Source: JAVZLQ01 sp049700035 (GTDB lineage: Archaea; Thermoproteota; Bathyarchaeia; Bathyarchaeales; Bathycorpusculaceae). From it: a stretch of 16,784 nucleotides of DNA. How positions within the stretch are numbered: the first letter of the stretch is position 1; every line of letters begins with the position of its first letter. Shown in pieces: positions 1 through 6,184 of this stretch. The notes below the pieces were generated by a model. That model saw only the letters and a list, made by a program, of their open reading frames with translations, made no database searches and had not been told where the DNA came from. The DNA is taken from contig JBNAWC010000023.1 of NCBI GenBank assembly GCA_049700035.1, positions 1 through 16,784 on the forward strand, in the 5' to 3' direction. The translations under genes were made by a program, and so were the position numbers.

Positions 1-2
1 AA

Positions 3-254
3 GTGTTAGCTCACCGTGGTCCATTGAAGCTGACGCATATAATGTATAAGGCTAACGTTAACTGTAGTGTTCTTAAGGAGTACTTGGACTTTTTGATTAA
101 ACAGAACCTAATCGAAGAAAGGACTGTTGGCAAAAGAAGGGTTGTTTACGCGATAACCCAGAAGGGCATAACTGTGCTTAAATATTTCAGAGAGCTCAAG
201 CAGGTTCTGCCAATCGTCGAGGAAGCCCGAAACAAAGCGTTGGTACCATATTAA
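3..254 (+). CDS. Winged-helix DNA-binding protein, 5' end cut by the window
   Basis: The reading frame is open from the window edge and stops at TAA 252-254. The residues seen match the archaeal winged-helix family of about 90 residues (Pfam HTH_45 type). The phrase GPLKLTHIMYKAN is its usual first helix-turn segment. It is followed by a recognition-helix region (LKEYLDFLIKQNLIEE) and a basic beta wing (GKRRVVYAITQKG). In this family about 10-15 residues normally precede GPLK, so the GTG at position 3 is probably not the true start and the gene begins upstream. It is probably a small dimeric transcription regulator; the target is unknown. A short gap and a candidate membrane mini-gene follow. 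Confidence 0.8.
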   Translation: MLAHRGPLKLTHIMYKANVNCSVLKEYLDFLIKQNLIEERTVGKRRVVYAITQKGITVLKYFRELKQVLPIVEEARNKALVPY

Positions 255-353
255 ATTCCAAAATTTTCTATATCAAACATCATTTCTAACAATATTTCAA
301 ATGGCGAAATACGTCTTTTATTTTTCTAAGCATTCTCATAATCATGATGCACC

Positions 354-452
354 ATGTTGGAGGAGTTGGCAGTCTTCGCATCGCAGTACACAGTGGCTCT
401 GTTCATCTTTATGTTGTTATTCCTTTTGCTGATGGGTGCCTTTTTGTTCTAA
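354..452 (+). CDS. Candidate 32-residue single-span membrane peptide
   Basis: ATG at 354 opens a 32-codon frame ending at TAA 450-452. The peptide starts MLEELAVFASQYT, a short acidic head, followed by about 18 almost purely hydrophobic residues (ALFIFMLLFLLLMGAFLF). This is the profile of a single-pass membrane micro-protein. A T-rich TATA-like box (cttttatttttc, 315-326) lies about 33 nt upstream, which would give a near-leaderless mRNA. A T-rich run (455-467) follows the stop. No Shine-Dalgarno site precedes the start. No family is recognised. An overlapping frame (344-496) is also open, so coding is plausible but not proven. Confidence 0.4.
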   Translation: MLEELAVFASQYTVALFIFMLLFLLLMGAFLF

Positions 453-454
453 AA

Positions 455-467
455 CTTGTTTTTGTTG
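455..467 (+). terminator. Possible T-rich archaeal terminator
   Basis: The run cttgtttttgttg begins 3 nt after the stop of the mini-gene at 354-452. Archaeal RNA polymerase terminates at non-template oligo-T tracts without needing a hairpin. The tract continues more weakly (T/G-rich) to about 490. This is a composition-based call only. Confidence 0.3.
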
Positions 468-546
468 TAAGTAGTTTGTGTTTGTTTTGTGAATAATGAT
501 GTCTATTTCGTAAGACTTAATAAAGTCGCTTGGCTTCTACCATAAC

Positions 547-557
547 TGTATAAGTGT
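547..557 (+). promoter_or_regulatory. TATA-like box for the winged-helix/ParA pair
   Basis: The sequence tgtataagtg is centred about 27 nt before GTG 578, the spacing expected between a TATA box and the transcription start of a leaderless archaeal mRNA. It argues for GTG 578 rather than TTG 566, which would lie only about 15 nt from the box, as the translation start. Confidence 0.45.
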
Positions 558-577
558 AATACACGTTGGGGAAAATC

Positions 578-952
578 GTGGCTAAGGAGGAAGCTTTGGG
601 TAAAAAGCCCTTGCAGATTCTTGAAAAGATTAGGGAGAACCTTGAGAAGTTAAATGAGAAAATGGAGATAATAATTGAACTGCAGAAGCGTGAGAGAAAG
701 GAGCTTCAACCTTTGCCTGAGGCACCATTGGATGTTATGACTTTGCTTTCCATGCCAGACCATCTTAGAAAGACGGCGATGACTGTTTGTAGGCTTGGAA
801 GAGCCACTGCGGATGAGATAGCTCAGCAGACGCGTAGGGCTAGGGCTGTTGAAAGCGCATATCTGAATCAGCTTGTGATTATGGGGTATTTGAAGAAGGA
901 GCGTAAGGGGCGTAAGGCTTACTTCTACATTGACAGGGAAGGTCAAGGGTGA
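578..952 (+). CDS. Coiled-coil plus winged-helix protein, partner of the ParA-like ATPase
   Basis: The protein is 124 residues from GTG 578; a TTG at 566 would add four residues. Residues about 12-45 are rich in Leu/Ile at heptad-like spacing with Lys and Glu between (IRENLEKLNEKMEIII), which suggests a coiled coil. Residues about 50-118 look like a winged helix: helix (MPDHLRKTAMTVC), helix-turn-helix (ATADEIAQQTRRARAVESAYLNQL) and a basic wing (KKERKGRKAYFY). The stop codon lies 5 nt before the ATG of the ParA-like ATPase, so the two are cotranscribed. Such an architecture could supply both dimerisation and DNA binding. No specific family is recognised; it could be an ordinary regulator or a DNA-side adaptor for the ATPase. 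Confidence 0.75.
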   Translation: MAKEEALGKKPLQILEKIRENLEKLNEKMEIIIELQKRERKELQPLPEAPLDVMTLLSMPDHLRKTAMTVCRLGRATADEIAQQTRRARAVESAYLNQLVIMGYLKKERKGRKAYFYIDREGQG

Positions 953-957
953 TTTGT

Positions 958-1731
958 ATGGGCAAGATAATTGCTGTTCATTCTTACAAGGGTGGAACTG
1001 GAAAAACGATAATATCAATAAACTTGGCGGCAACTCTTGCCAGGCGTGGCAAAAAAGTTTGCCTTTTAGACCTTGACTTCCGCGCTCCAAGCATTGCGAC
1101 GCTTCTTAAGGCTGAAAATGTGAGCTATTGGCTAAACGATTACTTGAATGGCACATGCGAAATTGACAAGGTTTTAGTGGACCTGAGTGAAAGAATAAAA
1201 AATAGTGGTAAACTTTTCGTTGGTTTTGCTAATCCTGCAACAGAGGCAATTAGAGATATGACTGCAAAGGATAGGAAGTGGGAGATGCGCGCTCTTGGGA
1301 GGCTTTTGTCTCTTCGGAATTCGCTTTTAAATGATAGAGGTTTTGATTACATAATTTTTGACACTAGTCCAGGATTGCAGTACTCATCGATAAATGCGAT
1401 TGTAAGCGCCGATGTTGTTATTGTAGCGACAACATTTGACAAGTCTGATGTGGATGGCACAAGGCGTATGCTTAGGGAGCTTTATGAATTGTTTGAGAAG
1501 AAAACTGAAATTGTTCTTAACAAGGTTTTGAATGGCATTTCATCAAGGGGTGAAAAAGAGCTTCAATCCAAAATTAAGGATGTTTACCAAGCGCCGCTTT
1601 TGGGCGTAATTCCTTGTTTCTGTGATGTTTTGAAGGGCGAAGGACACATAATATTTGCCCAAGAAAAACCTGAGCATCCGTTTACGAAAATTTTGGAAGG
1701 CATAGCGGACAAAATTGATGGTCTAGTTTAG
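958..1731 (+). CDS. ParA/MinD-family deviant Walker A ATPase
   Basis: The protein is 257 residues from ATG 958. An in-frame GTG at 949 would overlap the upstream gene, but AAGGGTGAT just before 958 makes the ATG the better start. The deviant Walker A motif is KGGTGKT (residues 11-17), with signature Lys11 and P-loop Lys16. The A' motif LLDLDFRAPS is at 36-45 and Walker B (IIFDTSPG) has Asp135. The C-terminal HPF.KILEGIADKI is the usual last helix of the superfamily. Such ATPases form ATP-sandwich dimers that bind DNA or membrane and position chromosomes, plasmids or cell machines. The gene is coupled to a coiled-coil/winged-helix protein rather than to a recognisable ParB or MinC/E. Chromosome segregation, cell positioning or regulation are all possible. 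Family assignment is strong; role is inferred. Confidence 0.88.
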   Translation: MGKIIAVHSYKGGTGKTIISINLAATLARRGKKVCLLDLDFRAPSIATLLKAENVSYWLNDYLNGTCEIDKVLVDLSERIKNSGKLFVGFANPATEAIRDMTAKDRKWEMRALGRLLSLRNSLLNDRGFDYIIFDTSPGLQYSSINAIVSADVVIVATTFDKSDVDGTRRMLRELYELFEKKTEIVLNKVLNGISSRGEKELQSKIKDVYQAPLLGVIPCFCDVLKGEGHIIFAQEKPEHPFTKILEGIADKIDGLV

Positions 1732-1733
1732 GC

Positions 1734-1856
1734 TTAGCTGCCGTTCGCTATTTTGTTGATTAAGTAGTATACTTTGCAGCTTCTGCACTTTTCGTAGTCT
1801 TTTTCGTCGCATTGCTTGCAGATTATTCTGTTGAGTTCTTTAATCTCTGCATTCAT
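1734..1856 (-). CDS. 40-residue four-cysteine mini-protein, putative zinc knuckle
   Basis: ATG (complement of 1854-1856) opens a 40-codon frame that ends 2 nt from the convergent ParA-like gene. Cysteines at residues 13, 16, 24 and 27 form CxxC-x7-CxxC (ICKQCDEKDYEKCRSCKVYY), a likely structural zinc or metal site. Charged helical segments flank it (MNAEIKELNRI and YYLINKIANGS). A strong purine-rich Shine-Dalgarno site (ggagaggag) lies a few nucleotides before the ATG. The paired cysteines and the ribosome site together make chance unlikely. Function is unknown; zinc mini-proteins of this size often bind nucleic acid or a protein partner. Confidence 0.65.
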   Translation of the reverse strand: MNAEIKELNRIICKQCDEKDYEKCRSCKVYYLINKIANGS

Positions 1857-1950
1857 TGTTTTCTCCTCTCCATTTTAGACTTTGCATTGGTGAGGTAATA
1901 TGGGCTATTCCGCATTAGTAATATTTCATACATCGGACTTGTGCGATAAT

Positions 1951-1960
1951 CTTATATTAC
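1951..1960 (+). promoter_or_regulatory. TATA-like box for the four-helix membrane protein gene
   Basis: The sequence cttatattac lies about 40 nt before the TTG start at 1995. Initiation about 26 nt downstream would give a short leader containing the GGTG ribosome site at 1984-1987. Confidence 0.45.
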
Positions 1961-1994
1961 TTATCAATGAACGTTTCAGTTTGTGGTGTAAAAT

Positions 1995-2336
1995 TTGAAC
2001 AAAAATGTTGCTCTAACATCTCTCGCATGGGGGCTATTTTTCGTTATGATTGGCGTCAGTTTAGCCATGACTGGGGTTGGAGTAAGGTTTGAGGATATGA
2101 TGCCTTACATCGCCGTTGGAACAGGTGTAATCCTAATTGGATTAAGCGTTGCCAGAACTAGTTTGGGAATGGAGCTTAACAAGTTCAGCCTATTCATAGG
2201 CATATTAGCCTTTGTCCTTGGCGGATTGGCTGTGACTGGTTACTTGGAAACATTGCCTTGGTATGCGATTGTGATAATCCTTATAGGCTTGTTTATAATT
2301 GCAGAAGCCGCGCGTGCCTTGGCAAAGTCAAAATGA
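1995..2336 (+). CDS. Small four-helix membrane protein of unknown function
   Basis: The protein has 113 residues and a TTG start, with GGTG about 7 nt upstream. Four hydrophobic segments are visible at about 6-26, 36-54, 64-82 and 88-108. They are joined by short loops, and the protein ends in a short basic tail (ARALAKSK). Glycines recur in the helices (GVSLAMTGVGV, GTGVILIG, GGLAVTG). No catalytic or ligand motif is seen, and it resembles many lineage-specific archaeal membrane proteins. MobA starts 18 nt downstream with its own ribosome site, so the two may share a transcript. No function can be assigned. Confidence 0.75.
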   Translation: MNKNVALTSLAWGLFFVMIGVSLAMTGVGVRFEDMMPYIAVGTGVILIGLSVARTSLGMELNKFSLFIGILAFVLGGLAVTGYLETLPWYAIVIILIGLFIIAEAARALAKSK

Positions 2337-2354
2337 AATGGAGACCAGCAGTTA

Positions 2355-2978
2355 TTGGATAGGTCTGCAATAGTCCTTGCTGGAGGAGTTTCCAGCAGAT
2401 TCGGAAAGGATAAGGGGTTGATGCCGCTGGCAGATAAGCCTCTAATAAAGCGTGTTTTAGATGCTGTGGATAATGTTGTTGAAGAGAAAGTTGTCGTTGT
2501 AAGCTCAAAGGTTCAACTTGAAAACTACGCTAAAGTGCTTGGTTTAGACGCTAAATTTACGATTGACGAGGGACAAGTGCGCACGCCACTCTTAGGGATG
2601 TTAACTGGATTAAGGGCGGCAAGCGGCAAGTATGCTCTACTGCTCCCATGCGATACGCCATTCATATCAAGCGAAGTAGTTTCGCTTCTTTTTGAGCTTT
2701 GCATAAACAAGAACGCTGCTATTCCACGATGGCCAAACGGTTACATAGAGCCGCTGCAGGCCGTTTACTATGTTGAGCCAGCCTTAGAAGCTGCTGAAAG
2801 GGCTTTTGCTGCTGGCGGTTTGAATATGCGGTCGATGATAAGCGAGTTGCGTGGAATACGTTATGTTTCAACTCTTGTTTTGCAGCAGTTGGATTCTGAG
2901 CTTAGGACATTTTTTAATGTGAATACTCCGTTGGATTTGAAGAAGGCTGAGCTTATGCTTAAACGTGATAAATGGTAA
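2355..2978 (+). CDS. mobA: Molybdenum cofactor guanylyltransferase-like protein (MobA family)
   Basis: The 207-residue protein starts at TTG 2355, with GGAGA about 10 nt upstream. The N-terminus carries the MobA-type nucleotide-binding signature LAGGVSSRFGKDKGL (residues 8-22). A metal-binding LLPCDTPF motif follows (Asp100). A further family block, GYIEPLQAVYY, is in the middle of the chain. MobA joins GMP from GTP to molybdopterin to form the guanine dinucleotide form of the Mo or W cofactor used by DMSO-reductase-type enzymes such as formate dehydrogenases. Length is normal for the family. No other cofactor gene is in the window, so a related NTP transferase role cannot be fully excluded. 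It ends 10 nt from the convergent aminomutase-like gene. Confidence 0.85.
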   Translation: MDRSAIVLAGGVSSRFGKDKGLMPLADKPLIKRVLDAVDNVVEEKVVVVSSKVQLENYAKVLGLDAKFTIDEGQVRTPLLGMLTGLRAASGKYALLLPCDTPFISSEVVSLLFELCINKNAAIPRWPNGYIEPLQAVYYVEPALEAAERAFAAGGLNMRSMISELRGIRYVSTLVLQQLDSELRTFFNVNTPLDLKKAELMLKRDKW

Positions 2979-2988
2979 GTTATAGGCG

Positions 2989-4290
2989 CTACTTTGTTTC
3001 TTTTTGCGTTTTTGCGTAGTTTTCGGTTTCTGTGAAAAGCTTTTCTATGTCGCTTTTTGTGTGAGCGGTGCTTAGTGTGCCGTTGTGTGTTGGTAGGAAG
3101 AATATTCCATTTACAATTAGCTCCAAGTTATATTCTAAAAGTTTCTTTTTGTCAGCTTTAGAAGCGGCTTTTGCGTCTTTAACTTCCTCTTTTGTGAAGT
3201 GTACGTTGAAAATTGAGCTTGCGCCTGTAACTTGTGCGTCTATATTGTTTTTTTCAAAAATTGCTTTTAATTCTTGTCTTATCCTATCTCCAAGAGCGTT
3301 TAGTTCCCTTATGAGTTTGCCGTCCTCCAAAATCTTCAGCGTCGCCAAGCCAGCAGTCATTGTTATCGGGTTAGCTGTGAATGTTCCGCCGTGGAAAGCG
3401 TAATTCGGTCTTTCATAAACTCTCGTGTCAAGCTTTTCCATAATTTCCCTTCTTGCACAAAAGGCGCCTACTGGGAAGCCTCCGCCCAAAATTTTTCCTA
3501 AAACAGTAATGTCAGATTTGACGCCGAAGAATTGTTGAGCGCCACCTGGAGCCAGCCTAAAGCCAGTAATAACCTCGTCAAAAATTAGCAGAATGTCTTT
3601 TTCATCGCAGATTTCCCTGAGTTCTTTCAAAAATTCTTTTTCTGCTGGAATTCCGCCTCCAGCGCCCAAGACTGGTTCGATTATTATGGCAACGACATCC
3701 TTTTCGTTCCGCAGTTTCTTCTTTACTCCTTCGATGTCGTTAAATGGCAAGAGTAGCGTGTCTTGTGTGACTCCAACGGTTAGCCCTGCGGATTCTGGAA
3801 TGTTGAATGGATATTTTACGCCTACGTGTAGCGCATCGTATCCGCCGTGCCATCCGCCTTCAAACTTTGCGATTTTTCGCTTTCTAGTGTAAGCTCTTGC
3901 CAAGCGAACGGCATACATGTTTGCCTCTGTTCCAGAGTTTGTGAAGCGCACCATGTCCACGTTTGGAACCATTTTCACGACTTTTTCTGCTAACGCTATT
4001 TCTAGCTCGTGGCATGTTCCATAATGAGTGCCATTCTCAAGCTGCTTCTTAACGGCTTCAACTACTGGTTTTGGGCTGTGTCCAAGTATTAACGCTGTGT
4101 GTCCAAGCCAAAAATCTATGTACTCGTTTCCGTCAACGTCGTAAAGTTTGCTTCCCTTTGCTTTTGCTGTATAGAACGGGTATGGCTCAAAAAACCTTAT
4201 GCCATAGGAAACTCCAGCGGGCAAAACCTTTCTCGCTCTTTCATACAAAGCCTTTGACTTCGAAGTTTTCGAAACATAACCATTACGCAT
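2989..4290 (-). CDS. Glutamate-1-semialdehyde 2,1-aminomutase-like class III PLP aminotransferase
   Basis: The 433-residue protein starts at ATG, with AGAGG about 9 nt upstream. It shows the class III aminotransferase fold: phosphate-binding NSGTEAN (118-124), GWHGGYD (146-152), the cofactor-ring Asp in DEVITGFR (238-245), and the Schiff-base Lys266 in LGKILGGGFPVGAF. The N-terminus (LPAGVSYGIRF) and overall length resemble HemL, which isomerises glutamate-1-semialdehyde to 5-aminolevulinate for tetrapyrrole synthesis. No hemA, hemB or other tetrapyrrole gene is nearby. Many archaeal homologues of this subgroup act as other omega-type aminotransferases, so substrate is uncertain and I do not assign hemL. 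It is divergent from the eL35 gene. Confidence 0.82.
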   Translation of the reverse strand: MRNGYVSKTSKSKALYERARKVLPAGVSYGIRFFEPYPFYTAKAKGSKLYDVDGNEYIDFWLGHTALILGHSPKPVVEAVKKQLENGTHYGTCHELEIALAEKVVKMVPNVDMVRFTNSGTEANMYAVRLARAYTRKRKIAKFEGGWHGGYDALHVGVKYPFNIPESAGLTVGVTQDTLLLPFNDIEGVKKKLRNEKDVVAIIIEPVLGAGGGIPAEKEFLKELREICDEKDILLIFDEVITGFRLAPGGAQQFFGVKSDITVLGKILGGGFPVGAFCARREIMEKLDTRVYERPNYAFHGGTFTANPITMTAGLATLKILEDGKLIRELNALGDRIRQELKAIFEKNNIDAQVTGASSIFNVHFTKEEVKDAKAASKADKKKLLEYNLELIVNGIFFLPTHNGTLSTAHTKSDIEKLFTETENYAKTQKETK

Positions 4291-4371
4291 TTTAAATGCC
4301 TCTTTTCAGAATTTCGTTTTATGGGAATTTTCTTATTACTGTTTTCACGTTTGCAATGGCAGTTTATGAAC

Positions 4372-4388
4372 CGAAACGGATTTAAAAC
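4372..4388 (+). promoter_or_regulatory. BRE/TATA promoter of the eL35 gene
   Basis: The stretch cgaaacggatttaaaac combines a purine-rich TFB-recognition-like element with a TATA box (atttaaaa). It lies about 37 nt before the TTG start at 4422. Initiation near 4408-4410 would leave the ggtggtga ribosome site (4411-4418) at the very 5' end of the mRNA. Confidence 0.6.
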
Positions 4389-4421
4389 CTTTGATTTTTG
4401 TCTAAAATTTGGTGGTGAAAC

Positions 4422-4691
4422 TTGGCTCAACAAGCTAGCGGAATCATAGTTAACTATCGTGTTGGTCCCAAAAGTCAGAGACCCAAAGAGTGCATAATCC
4501 AATTCAGCCACGTGAAATCGTTTTCTGAAGCATGTAGGCTTGTTGGGCGGAAGGTTGCATGGAAAAACGGTAAAAACAAGATTGTCGGCAAGATTGTTGC
4601 TTTACATGGGAAGAAAGGTTTGGTTAAAGCAAGGTTCAGGAGAGGTGTGCCAGGTCAAGCTTTAGGGACAACTGTTGAGCTTGTTGGCTAG
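4422..4691 (+). CDS. rpl35ae: Large-subunit ribosomal protein eL35 (L35Ae)
   Basis: The 89-residue protein starts at TTG, with a strong ggtggtga ribosome site 3 nt upstream. The family signature is at the C-terminus: KARFRRGVPGQALGTTVE, with the basic RxxxPGxxLG loop. The N-terminal part (GIIVNYRVG) and middle (GRKVAWKNGKNKIVGKIVALHGKKGLV) give the expected beta-barrel pattern. L35Ae is shared by eukaryotes and only some archaea, including several TACK lineages, which supports the organism call. Its TAG stop overlaps the stop of the convergent nuclease gene inside a CTAG tetramer. Confidence 0.95.
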   Translation: MAQQASGIIVNYRVGPKSQRPKECIIQFSHVKSFSEACRLVGRKVAWKNGKNKIVGKIVALHGKKGLVKARFRRGVPGQALGTTVELVG

Positions 4692-5371
4692 GGTTTTGTG
4701 AAATATCTTAAAGCGTTAATGTATGCTGGTAACTGATTTATGAAATCTTGGAGTTGCAGAACTGGAACGACTGGCACGTTATCGTAGAATTTGAATTTTC
4801 CAGCCACAAGCGACAAGACTGCTGGAATAAGCTTCATGTTGCCCCATGTGATGCATTCAACCTTATCTGCGAGAGTTGGCAAGGCTTCGGCGAAAGCCCA
4901 TGTTCTCTGCGTTTGCTCCTCAACAATCACTTTTAAAGCCGAAGGCGAAATTGCACGGTGCCAATGCTTACAGTCTATGCATAGGGCTATTGGCTTTCGA
5001 CATCCAACAACGTCCATCTCCCACTTTCGCCCAGCATAACTAAAATGTATATTCCTTGCCACGCTGTAGCCATTTCTCTCTAAGGCTGTTGCGGCAATTT
5101 CCTCAAATTCTTGCCATCGCAGAAGGATGCTTACGGTTTCGATGTCTGCGCCTAGATTTATGGCTTTAACAGCCAGTTTTAGGCGCTGCGCTCCATCTGC
5201 TTCAACAAACCCCTCATTAACATAAACTAGTCCGTCATTTTGCAATTTTGACAGCAACTTTCTACAATTTTGTAATGGAATATTTGCTTCTTTGTTGATT
5301 AGTTTGTGTGAAACTGATCCATTTCTCGTCAATTTCAGAACCGCAATAATCAAGTTCCTTTCAATATTCAC
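4688..5371 (-). CDS. Winged-helix and PD-(D/E)XK restriction-endonuclease-like fusion
   Basis: The 227-residue protein starts at GTG, with GGGAG about 10 nt upstream. Residues 1-60 form a winged-helix unit (GSVSHKLINKEANIPLQNCRKLLSKL, then a short wing ending GLVYV). Residues 85-160 show a PD-(D/E)XK nuclease core: an acidic first helix (EFEEIAATALERNGY; Glu90/91), Asp120 in WEMDVVG, and the D-x-K pair Asp133/Lys135 in IDCKHW. A C-terminal region of about 60 residues is unassigned. Such fusions could be DNA-repair or restriction-type nucleases directed by the winged helix. It shares a strand with Hjc, another PD-(D/E)XK nuclease. The fold call is good; substrate is unknown. Confidence 0.75.
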   Translation of the reverse strand: MNIERNLIIAVLKLTRNGSVSHKLINKEANIPLQNCRKLLSKLQNDGLVYVNEGFVEADGAQRLKLAVKAINLGADIETVSILLRWQEFEEIAATALERNGYSVARNIHFSYAGRKWEMDVVGCRKPIALCIDCKHWHRAISPSALKVIVEEQTQRTWAFAEALPTLADKVECITWGNMKLIPAVLSLVAGKFKFYDNVPVVPVLQLQDFINQLPAYINALRYFTKP

Positions 5372-5410
5372 CTTTCAATCTCCCAAATTATACATTAGAA
5401 TGCTTAAAAA

Positions 5411-5530
5411 TTAGCCTTCCAACGCTGCACTTAAAAGCCTTTCTGTTAAGCAACATAGCCTATCACAATTTTCTATTTTGTAAATGTTGCATAAGTCAGA
5501 AGCCAAAACAACTGCTGCTTTGTCTTTCAA
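5411..5530 (-). CDS. Candidate 39-residue cysteine-containing small protein downstream of hjc
   Basis: A TTG (complement of 5528-5530) opens a 39-codon frame 5 nt after the hjc stop. A good ribosome site (aaaggaag) lies about 8 nt upstream and overlaps the end of hjc, as in translationally coupled genes. The peptide (KDKAAVVLASDLCNIYKIEN, then CDRLCCLTERLLSAALEG) alternates hydrophobic and charged residues as an amphipathic helical protein would. It has four cysteines at 14, 22, 26 and 27. No family is recognised. Coupling and composition support coding; the TTG start and small size leave doubt. Confidence 0.42.
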   Translation of the reverse strand: MKDKAAVVLASDLCNIYKIENCDRLCCLTERLLSAALEG

Positions 5531-5535
5531 AGTGT

Positions 5536-5964
5536 TTAGCTTCCTTTTTCCAAATTGAAGTTTCCCCTATCCCTTTTTAAAATTCTGACCTTTTCTGGGA
5601 TTTTCTCCTTCTCCCAGTCCTTCCAATCAACTTCCTTAAAAACCCATTTCTTGCCAAGGTGAGCGGCTAGCACTGCGTGTTTAAACTTGTTTTCCAGCGG
5701 GACAAGTTCGTTTAGGAATCTGAACAGTTTTTCTATTTGCTGTTTTGGAAAGTAAGCGTAATATCCAGCATTTTTAACCTCAAAAGCGTAAACGTGCATG
5801 TCCTTTCTTGCAATTATGTCTGGGAGTGGGCTTAGGCTTGGATTGCTCACTGGAATGCGCACCGCATTATAGCCGTTCTTCATTAGAAGCTTTACTAAAA
5901 CGTTTTCGCTGTAGAAACCTCTCTTGCGCCACCTACGAAGCTCCGCCTTATCTATGTTTCGCAT
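5536..5964 (-). CDS. hjc: Archaeal Holliday junction resolvase Hjc
   Basis: The 142-residue protein starts at ATG. Catalytic positions of archaeal Hjc are visible: Glu20 in the first helix (RKRGFYSENVLVKLL), Asp49 in SPLPDIIARK, and Glu62/Lys64 in AFEVKN, in the order E, PD, ExK. The basic N-terminus (RRWRKRG) is typical of the junction-binding face. The enzyme is a homodimer that nicks four-way DNA junctions symmetrically during recombination and fork repair. Length is normal. The ribosome site is weak (tggggc directly before the ATG). The 220 nt upstream to lonB hold only AT-rich promoter-like sequence and no gene I can support. Confidence 0.9.
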   Translation of the reverse strand: MRNIDKAELRRWRKRGFYSENVLVKLLMKNGYNAVRIPVSNPSLSPLPDIIARKDMHVYAFEVKNAGYYAYFPKQQIEKLFRFLNELVPLENKFKHAVLAAHLGKKWVFKEVDWKDWEKEKIPEKVRILKRDRGNFNLEKGS

Positions 5965-6184
5965 GCCCCATGCCTATAAGCTGATTAGATGTTTAGAAGA
6001 TAAAAAACTATTGAGCAGCGCAAGCTTTTGTCGATGCTTTTGTATACGAGTTCCTTTTATAGACATGGCGTTTAGTTGTTCTGGTTAAGTTATGGTTGCA
6101 TATATGGAGCATAGGTAATACTTGGTTAACTGAATCAACTTGAAAATAAAAGTTGAACGTTGAAAAGTTGCGATTTTAAGACCT

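Noticed and set aside
344..496. 50-codon frame overlapping the membrane micro-protein frame
   Set aside because: It starts closer to the TATA spacing, but the peptide lacks a clear pattern and runs into the T/G-rich tract, giving Val/Phe/Leu by composition. The 354-452 frame is the better candidate.
650..1090. 146-codon minus-strand frame across the winged-helix/ParA junction
   Set aside because: It is antisense to two well-supported genes, and its translation is low-complexity Ser/Leu-rich with no domain or ribosome site.
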